From Schwartzia succinivorans DSM 10502 (GTDB taxonomy: Bacteria; Bacillota; Negativicutes; Selenomonadales; Selenomonadaceae): a stretch of DNA of 64,000 nucleotides. A program made the position numbers and the translations under genes. Below the pieces are notes generated by a model. The model was given only the letters and a program-made list of their open reading frames with translations. It did no database searches and was not told the origin of the DNA. This document shows positions 58,772-64,000 of the stretch, piece after piece. The DNA lies in contig NZ_FQUG01000002.1 of NCBI RefSeq assembly GCF_900129225.1, positions 186,001 through 250,000 on the forward strand. The letters run 5' to 3'. Positions within the stretch are counted from its first letter, which is position 1. Each line of letters begins with the position of its first letter.

Positions 58772-58909
58772 ATGAAACACATTAAGACGGTCAACAAACC
58801 GACGCTTCAGGCTTCGGTTGGTAAAGGCGGCTGCGGCGAGTGCCAGGCATCCTGCCAGTCGGCATGCAAGACTTCCTGCACGGTAGGAAATCAGGTTTGC
58901 GAGAAGTAA
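58772..58909 (+). CDS. scfA: SCIFF peptide precursor (six cysteines in forty-five)
   Basis: 45 codons starting MKHIKTVNKPTL, with six cysteines (GCGECQASC, SACKTSC, VCEK) packed in the C-terminal half: exactly the SCIFF ranthipeptide pattern. RBS GAAGGAGG eight bases upstream. The peptide is the substrate of the radical SAM maturase encoded 75 bases downstream, which forms Cys thioether cross-links. Ranthipeptides have been linked to quorum sensing and metabolic control in Clostridia. A terminator hairpin between the two genes should make peptide transcripts exceed maturase transcripts. Confidence 0.96.
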   Translation: MKHIKTVNKPTLQASVGKGGCGECQASCQSACKTSCTVGNQVCEK

Positions 58910-58920
58910 GACAGGTCGGG

Positions 58921-58956
58921 AAAAGGAGTGCTGCTTTTCGGCGGTGCTCCTTTTTT
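58921..58956 (+). terminator. intergenic terminator/attenuator between SCIFF and its maturase
   Basis: AAAAGGAG pairs with CTCCTTTT, extended inward by six more pairs (three G-U) to a TTTTCG loop, and followed by a T-run (58951-58956). It lies 11 bases after the peptide stop and is expected to cause partial termination. Confidence 0.82.
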
Positions 58957-58984
58957 GTGTTAGTAATTTTTTCGTTAGGAGATT

Positions 58985-60379
58985 ATGATGAAGGACAGGA
59001 TTCACAAGTTCGAACAGAATGGGACGTACATTCTGCTTGATATAAACAGCGGCGCGGTGCATGTCATCGACAAGATGATTTACGATATGATGGATACCTT
59101 TGACGGCACGAATGATAATGAGGTTTTGAAGGCGCTCGACGGCAAGTACCCGAAGGAAGACCTGACGGAGGCGTTGGAGGAGCTTCATGAGCTGATGAAA
59201 ATGCAGCAGCTTTTCGCTCCGGATATAGATATTCCGCCAACCTTTGCGCAGACGGGTATTGTAAAATCCCTCTGCCTTATGATTGCGCAGGACTGCAACC
59301 TCCGCTGCAAGTACTGCTTCGGCGACGGCGGCAGCTACGGACAGGAGCGCGCTGTTATGTCGCCGGAAACGGGTAAAAAGGCTGTTGATTTTCTCATTGA
59401 AAAGAGCGGTCCGAGAAAGCACTGCGAGATGGATTTCTTCGGCGGTGAGCCTCTCATGAACATGAAAACGGTTAAGGCGGTTACGGAGTATGTACACCAG
59501 CGCGAAAAGGAAACTGGCAAGAAGATAAAGCTCACCCTTACGACAAACGGAATGCTGCTTAATGACGACAATATCAAGTGGCTGAACGAAAACGATTTCT
59601 CCCTGGTGCTGTCCCTTGACGGCCGCAAGGAGGTTCATGACGCAATGCGTCCTGATGTGGGCGGAAACGGAACCTACGACCGTGTTGTGAAGAATTTCAA
59701 AAAATGTCTCGACAGCCGCAAGGGCGGAAATTATGATTACCGCGGCGTTTACACATTCCTGCGCGGAACGTACACTAAGAACAGCATGGACTTTACGGAG
59801 GATGTGCTTTCCATGAATGACGCGGGCTTTGACATTCTCTCCATGGAGCCTGTAGTGTTAAAGGACAGTCCTCTTGGTTTCACGGAGGAAGACCTTCCGC
59901 GAATCAATGAGGAATATGACCGCCTTACAGAGGCATACATGAAGCGTCACCGCGAGGGAAAGGGCTTTTTCTTCTTCCATTTCAACATGGATCTTTCCAA
60001 CGGGCCTTGTGTTGCGAAGCGTCTTTCGGGCTGCGGAGCAGGCCACGAGTATTTTGCAGTGGCAGAAAACGGAGACCTCTATCCGTGCCATCAGTTTGTA
60101 GGAAGGGAGAAATACCGTCTCGGCTCTCTTGATGAAGGAGTCACAAGCAAAGACCTTCCACAGTATTTCCGCGAAAGCCACGTGCTGAACAAACCGAAAT
60201 GCCGCGACTGCTGGGCAAGATTTTACTGCAGCGGCGGCTGTCACGCGAATGCGGATTTGTTCCACGGCGATATCCGTCAGCCGTATGAGGTGGGCTGCGA
60301 GATTCAGAAAAAACGCCTCGAATGTGCGATTCTTGTACAGGCACTTTTGAAGCTTGAAAAAGAAAACAACGAAGGTTAA
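58985..60379 (+). CDS. scfB: SCIFF radical SAM maturase
   Basis: 464 residues, usual size. N-terminal peptide-recognition (RRE-like) region HKFEQNGTYILLDINSGAVHVID. Radical SAM core with CxxxCxxC in AQDCNLRCKYCFGDGG near 104-111, FFGGEPLMN and TTNGMLL. C-terminal SPASM region with many cysteines (GPCVAKRLSGC, LYPCHQF, KPKCRDCWARFYCSGGC, VGCEIQ) for two auxiliary [4Fe-4S] clusters. It installs thioether cross-links in the SCIFF peptide. ATG 58985 or 58988. A strong terminator follows. Confidence 0.95.
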   Translation: MMKDRIHKFEQNGTYILLDINSGAVHVIDKMIYDMMDTFDGTNDNEVLKALDGKYPKEDLTEALEELHELMKMQQLFAPDIDIPPTFAQTGIVKSLCLMIAQDCNLRCKYCFGDGGSYGQERAVMSPETGKKAVDFLIEKSGPRKHCEMDFFGGEPLMNMKTVKAVTEYVHQREKETGKKIKLTLTTNGMLLNDDNIKWLNENDFSLVLSLDGRKEVHDAMRPDVGGNGTYDRVVKNFKKCLDSRKGGNYDYRGVYTFLRGTYTKNSMDFTEDVLSMNDAGFDILSMEPVVLKDSPLGFTEEDLPRINEEYDRLTEAYMKRHREGKGFFFFHFNMDLSNGPCVAKRLSGCGAGHEYFAVAENGDLYPCHQFVGREKYRLGSLDEGVTSKDLPQYFRESHVLNKPKCRDCWARFYCSGGCHANADLFHGDIRQPYEVGCEIQKKRLECAILVQALLKLEKENNEG

Positions 60380-60423
60380 AACGGAATTCCCGGGATTCGG
60401 ATTAAAAATCTCCCGATGCTTTG

Positions 60424-60461
60424 AAAACAGGCTTATAGCGAAAGCTTTTGCCTGTTTTTTT
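60424..60461 (+). terminator. Rho-independent terminator
   Basis: AAAACAGGC (60424-60432) pairs with GCCTGTTTT (60450-60458), with an inner AGC-gaaa-GCT mini-hairpin, and seven Ts at the 3' side. Ends the SCIFF unit. Confidence 0.88.
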
Positions 60462-60485
60462 GCGCTGTTTTTGGGCCAAAAGAAT

Positions 60486-60515
60486 TTGACAATAGGCGCT
60501 TTTCTATTATATTAT
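60486..60515 (+). promoter_or_regulatory. sigma-A promoter of the glycolytic operon
   Basis: Perfect TTGACA at 60486-60491; TATATT at 60508-60513 (16-base spacer) or TATTAT at 60510-60515 (18-base spacer). 74 bases before the gapA ATG. The best sigma-A match in the window. Confidence 0.72.
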
Positions 60516-60588
60516 AGGGAAAGAGATTATTTTCGGATAAATAAGAAAACAATACTTAAATCTAACGTTGTCTAGGAGGATACTTATT

Positions 60589-61596
60589 ATGGCAGTAAAA
60601 GTAGCAATCAACGGATTCGGACGCATCGGACGCTTGGCGTTCCGTCACATGTTTGATGAACCGGGGTATGAGGTTGTTGCCGTTAATGACCCGGCAGAAC
60701 CGAAGCTTCTTGCGCATCTTCTGAAATATGATTCCACGCAGGGCATGTACAAGTATGAGACAAGCGCTGACGAAGACCATCTCATCGTAAACGGAAAGAA
60801 GATTGCACGCTATGGTGAGCGCGATGCAGCTAATATTCCCTGGGGAAAGCATGATGTAGATGTCGTTCTCGAGTGCACGGGCTTCTACACCTCCAAGGAA
60901 AAGGCTCAGAAGCATATTGATGCCGGCGCGAAGAAGGTTGTTATCTCTGCTCCTGCAGGCAAGGACCTTCCGACGGTTGTTTACAACGTCAACCATGAGA
61001 TCCTGAAGGCAAGCGATACGATTATTTCCGCGGCTTCCTGCACAACGAACTGCCTTGCTCCGATGGCTAAGGCTCTTCACAAGCTGGCTCCGATTCAGAG
61101 CGGTATCATGACGACGATTCATGCTTACACGGGTGACCAGGTTACTCTGGATGCTTCACAGCGCAAAGGCGATTTCCGCCGCTCCCGTGCTGCAGCTCTT
61201 AACATTGTTCCGACTTCCTCCGGCGCAGCAAAGGCAATCGGTCTTGTTGTTCCTGAGCTTCAGGGCAAGCTCATCGGCGCTGCACAGCGTGTTCCGACGC
61301 CGACGGGTTCCTCCACTATGCTCATGGCAGTTGTAAAGGGCAAGGTCACTGTCGAGGAAATCAATGCAGCAATGAAGGCAGCTTCCAACGAGTCCTTCGG
61401 CTACAACGAAGAGCTGATCGTATCCTCCGACATCATCGGAAGCACGTACGGCTCCCTCTTCGATGCTACACAGACAATGGTAACACCGATTAACGACGAG
61501 CTGACACAGGTTCAGGTCGTTGCATGGTATGATAACGAAGCAGGCTACACGAATCAGATGGTTCGCACCATCAAATACTTCGAAAGCCTGAAGTAA
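60589..61596 (+). CDS. gapA: glyceraldehyde-3-phosphate dehydrogenase, type I
   Basis: 335 residues. NAD-dependent glycolytic oxidation of G3[13 protein letters not shown] (NAD loop), [11 protein letters not shown] with catalytic Cys, HAYTGDQ with catalytic His, VPTPTGS, and [15 protein letters not shown] 60589 follows AGGAGGA and is preferred to the open-frame TTG 21 bases earlier. Codon use is strongly biased, as for a highly expressed gene. No CggR-type regulator is adjacent. Confidence 0.96.
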   Translation: MAVKVAINGFGRIGRLAFRHMFDEPGYEVVAVNDPAEPKLLAHLLKYDSTQGMYKYETSADEDHLIVNGKKIARYGERDAANIPWGKHDVDVVLECTGFYTSKEKAQKHIDAGAKKVVISAPAGKDLPTVVYNVNHEILKASDTIISAASCTTNCLAPMAKALHKLAPIQSGIMTTIHAYTGDQVTLDASQRKGDFRRSRAAALNIVPTSSGAAKAIGLVVPELQGKLIGAAQRVPTPTGSSTMLMAVVKGKVTVEEINAAMKAASNESFGYNEELIVSSDIIGSTYGSLFDATQTMVTPINDELTQVQVVAWYDNEAGYTNQMVRTIKYFESLK

Positions 61597-61622
61597 TTAA
61601 AATTTTTGAGCTAAGATCCTGC

Positions 61623-61663
61623 GAGGTCCGGCCATAGCGAGGGCCGGGCCTCTTTTCTTTTTT
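61623..61663 (+). terminator. intercistronic terminator after gapA
   Basis: GAGGTCCGGCC (61623-61633) pairs with GGCCGGGCCTC (61642-61652, one G-U), followed by TTTTCTTTTTT. Probably partial termination, so gapA is made in excess over pgk-tpiA-gpmI. Confidence 0.82.
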
Positions 61664-61691
61664 GCGTTACACACATAAGGAGGCAGATTTC

Positions 61692-62882
61692 ATGAAAAAA
61701 ACACTGGAAGACATTGATGTAAAGGGAAAGAAAGTCTTTGTCCGTGCGGATTTTAACGTACCCCTTGATGAAAATCAAAATATCACCAACGACAAACGTA
61801 TCCGTGCAACGCTTCCGACTATCGAATATCTTCTTGAGCATGGCGCGGCGGTTATTCTTGCCAGCCATCTCGGACGTCCTAAAGGACAGGTTAAGCCGGA
61901 GCTTTCCACAAAGCCGGTTGCGGCACGTCTTTCAGAGCTGTTGAAGCGCCCTGTGGCCTTTGCTGAGGATTGTGTGGGGGCACCTGCGGAGGCGGCTGCG
62001 GAAAAGCTGCAGCCGGGAGATGTGCTCCTTCTTGAAAATCTCCGCTTCCATGCTGAAGAAGAAAAGAACGACCCTGAATTCGCGAAGCAGCTTGCGAAGC
62101 TTGCGGATATTGTAGTCGATGATGCCTTCGGATGTGCTCACCGCGGACATGCTTCCAATCAGGGAATTACGAAATACAAGGAAACTGTAGCTGGATTCCT
62201 TATCGGAAAAGAGCTGCAGTTCATAGGAAAAGCTCTTGAAGCACCTGAGCGTCCGTTCGTTGCGATTCTTGGCGGTGCGAAGGTCTCGGACAAAATCAAT
62301 GTTATCTCCAACATGATTGAAAAGGTTGACTCCATCATAATCGGCGGCGGTATGGCAAATACCTTCCTGGCTGCTGAGGGCAAGGCAGTAGGAAAATCCC
62401 TTACCGAGCCTGACAAATATGACCTCGCAAAAGAGCTTCTTGCGAAAGCAAAGGCAAAGAATGTAAAGATGGTTCTGCCTGTAGATGTTGTTGTTGCGGA
62501 TGATTTCAAGGCTGATGCTGCAAAGAAGGTAGTTTCCGCAGATGGCATAGAAGATGGTTGGCAGGCACTTGACGCAGGTCCTGAGACAATGAGGCTTTAT
62601 AAGGAAGCCCTCAAGGGAGCAAAGACTATCGTCTGGAACGGGCCTATGGGCGTGTTCGAATTTGATGCTTTCGCTAAGGGTACCGAGGCCGTTGCAGAGG
62701 CTGTAGCTGAGGCGACTGAAAAGGGTGCTGTAAGCATCGTCGGAGGCGGTGACTCCATTGCCGCTCTCAAAAAGACAGGGCTTTCGGATAAAATCAGCCA
62801 TATTTCCACGGGCGGCGGCGCAACGCTTGAATATCTCGAGGGTAAGGAGCTGCCGGGTATAGCTGCTATTGCGGATAAATGA
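61692..62882 (+). CDS. pgk: phosphoglycerate kinase
   Basis: 396 residues. KVFVRADFNVPLDENQN, LASHLGRPKG, LLLENLRFHAEEEKN, DDAFGCAHRGHAS, AILGGAKVSDKI, WNGPMGVFEF and the C-terminal VGGGDSIAALKK are all canonical. ATG 61692 has AAGGAGG upstream; in-frame codons before it are the end of the gapA terminator region. Transfers phosphate from 1,3-bisphosphoglycerate to ADP. Confidence 0.96.
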   Translation: MKKTLEDIDVKGKKVFVRADFNVPLDENQNITNDKRIRATLPTIEYLLEHGAAVILASHLGRPKGQVKPELSTKPVAARLSELLKRPVAFAEDCVGAPAEAAAEKLQPGDVLLLENLRFHAEEEKNDPEFAKQLAKLADIVVDDAFGCAHRGHASNQGITKYKETVAGFLIGKELQFIGKALEAPERPFVAILGGAKVSDKINVISNMIEKVDSIIIGGGMANTFLAAEGKAVGKSLTEPDKYDLAKELLAKAKAKNVKMVLPVDVVVADDFKADAAKKVVSADGIEDGWQALDAGPETMRLYKEALKGAKTIVWNGPMGVFEFDAFAKGTEAVAEAVAEATEKGAVSIVGGGDSIAALKKTGLSDKISHISTGGGATLEYLEGKELPGIAAIADK

Positions 62883-62894
62883 GGAGGATGCATC

Positions 62895-63650
62895 ATGCGT
62901 AAACCAATCATTGCCGGCAACTGGAAGATGAATAATACCATCGCAGAGGGCATGAAGCTTGTTAACGGGCTGACCTCTCTTGTGAAGGGTATCAAGGACA
63001 CAGAGATTGTTATCTGCCCGCCTGCTACGGCGCTTGCAGTAGTGACGACGGCACTTCACGGGAAAAATATCGCTGTGGGTGCACAGAACGTGCACTGGGA
63101 GGAAAGCGGAGCCTACACCGGTGAAATTGCCCCGGCCATGCTGGCGGAGCTTGGTGTAAAATATGCCATCATCGGACATTCGGAACGGAGACAGTACTTC
63201 GGTGAGACTGATGAAACGGTCAATAAACGTGCCCGTGCCGCACACCGTGCAGGCATCACTCCGATTATCTGCGTTGGTGAGCCGCTGGAAACCCGTGAAA
63301 AGGGGACATATAAGCGCTACGTTTCCCGTCAGGTCAGGCTTGCCCTTGCTGACAGGAAGCCGCAGTGTGTTGCGAAATTTGTCATTGCCTATGAACCGAT
63401 TTGGGCAATAGGAACAGGCAAGACAGCAACCTTCGAGCAGGCACAGGAGGTCTGTGAGCATATCCGTAAGACTATTGCAAAGCTGTATGATAAAAAGACG
63501 GCTGATTCCGTGCGTATTTTATACGGAGGCAGCGTGAAGCCTGAAACAATCAAAGGTCTCATGGAAAAACCTGACGTGGATGGCGCGCTGGTGGGAGGAG
63601 CCGCACTCAAAGCAAAGGATTTCAGCGAGATTGTGAAATTTAACCGCTGA
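62895..63650 (+). CDS. tpiA: triosephosphate isomerase
   Basis: 251 residues. [14 protein letters not shown] (active-site Lys), [12 protein letters not shown] (His), [16 protein letters not shown] (catalytic Glu), and the phosphate-binding [10 protein letters not shown] and [19 protein letters not shown]. Interconverts DHAP and G3P; 12 bases after pgk. Confidence 0.96.
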   Translation: MRKPIIAGNWKMNNTIAEGMKLVNGLTSLVKGIKDTEIVICPPATALAVVTTALHGKNIAVGAQNVHWEESGAYTGEIAPAMLAELGVKYAIIGHSERRQYFGETDETVNKRARAAHRAGITPIICVGEPLETREKGTYKRYVSRQVRLALADRKPQCVAKFVIAYEPIWAIGTGKTATFEQAQEVCEHIRKTIAKLYDKKTADSVRILYGGSVKPETIKGLMEKPDVDGALVGGAALKAKDFSEIVKFNR

Positions 63651-63663
63651 TCGGAGGATATCT

Positions 63664-64000
63664 ATGGCAAAACTCAAAAATGCACCCGTGATGCTTGTCA
63701 TCATGGACGGCTGGGGCAACGGTGAACCGCAGGACAAAAACAATGCTGTGGTTCAGGGGAATACCCCGGTCATTGACAGGCTCATGAAGGAATGTCCCGT
63801 CACCAGACTTTTCTGTTCGGGAGAGGCGGTAGGCCTTCCTGATGGACAGATGGGAAACTCCGAGGTCGGTCACACGAATATCGGAGCAGGCCGTGTCGTT
63901 TATCAGGAGCTGACACGTATCACGAAGGCAATCCGTGAGGGTGAATTTTTCAAAAATGAGGCGTTTAATGCCGTTATTGATGAAACTAAGAAGAATGACG
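63664..64000 (+). CDS. gpmI: 2,3-bisphosphoglycerate-independent phosphoglycerate mutase, 3' end outside window
   Basis: First 112 codons only. [20 protein letters not shown] (metal-binding Asp), [26 protein letters not shown], and [22 protein letters not shown] with the phosphorylated serine. Manganese-dependent interconversion of 3- and 2-phosphoglycerate. RBS CGGAGG; 13 bases after tpiA. Confidence 0.94.
   Translation, partial: MAKLKNAPVMLVIMDGWGNGEPQDKNNAVVQGNTPVIDRLMKECPVTRLFCSGEAVGLPDGQMGNSEVGHTNIGAGRVVYQELTRITKAIREGEFFKNEAFNAVIDETKKND

Noticed and set aside
58751-59638. 295-codon open frame on the minus strand over the SCIFF locus
   Set aside because: It is the complement of the SCIFF peptide and maturase genes; both plus-strand proteins carry full family signatures.
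61932-63461. 509-codon open frame on the minus strand
   Set aside because: It lies fully antisense to pgk and tpiA, has no recognisable domain or RBS, and arises from the codon bias of those highly expressed genes.
1-64000. CRISPR arrays, tRNA/rRNA genes, insertion sequences, attachment sites
   Set aside because: Looked for regularly spaced repeats, tRNA cloverleaf sequences, transposase motifs and terminal repeats; none seen by eye.

Overview
The window reads as chromosomal DNA from an anaerobic, probably diderm Firmicute of the Negativicutes (Selenomonas-like). The reasons are a SCIFF peptide with its radical SAM maturase, a gapA-pgk-tpiA-gpmI glycolytic operon, Firmicute-type NagB and RBSs, and autotransporter-type heptosyltransferases that make sense only in a cell with an outer membrane. 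The species is inferred, not seen. About 58 protein genes are present and every one is on the + strand. I see no tRNA, rRNA, CRISPR array or insertion sequence.

From the left edge to about 52.1 kb lies one very large glycan and protein-glycosylation island. 1-8.1 kb: three SPINDLY/OGT-like (GT41) enzymes, the first cut by the window edge, with a TPR protein, a small methyltransferase and a DUF5672 protein. 8.1-23.9 kb: glycosyltransferases; an amino-sugar module (ATP-grasp, two DegT-fold proteins, an SDR); a DUF1919 protein; a nucleotidyltransferase-kinase-SIS triple fusion with a HAD phosphatase; more GT2 enzymes; and a strong terminator at 23951-23992. 24.1-45.1 kb: after a possible sigma-28-type promoter come a TagF-like transferase and UDP-glucose dehydrogenase, then a visibly AT-rich stretch. 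That stretch holds a beta-propeller protein, two FkbM methyltransferases, two radical SAM enzymes, GT2/GT4/GT9 enzymes, a second DegT/cupin pair, a NoeA-like methyltransferase and a COG5610 HAD protein. Most of these carry the same small Rossmann-like module, fused at either end. Two gene remnants (a ugd end and a GT2 start) fill the two largest gaps, and one FkbM gene contains a G9 tract. 45.2-52.1 kb: a cytidylyltransferase-epimerase-dehydrogenase set that looks like CDP-pentitol synthesis, a GT8 enzyme, and two tandem heptosyltransferases with four-cysteine fingers.

The island has no obvious flippase, polymerase, exporter or other polytopic membrane protein. The simplest reading is cytoplasmic O-glycosylation of a surface protein (flagellin or autotransporter), with cassette shuffling and phase variation diversifying the glycan. 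The acceptor protein is not in the window.

52.2-56.6 kb is an amino-sugar catabolic operon (nanE, a small unknown, a ROK kinase, nagB, nagA, PTS IIA) ending in a strong terminator. It is followed by a NiaP-like transporter with an operator-like palindrome at its promoter, a RelB/DinJ-YoeB toxin-antitoxin pair, the SCIFF gene and its maturase, and then the core glycolytic operon, which runs off the right edge inside gpmI.
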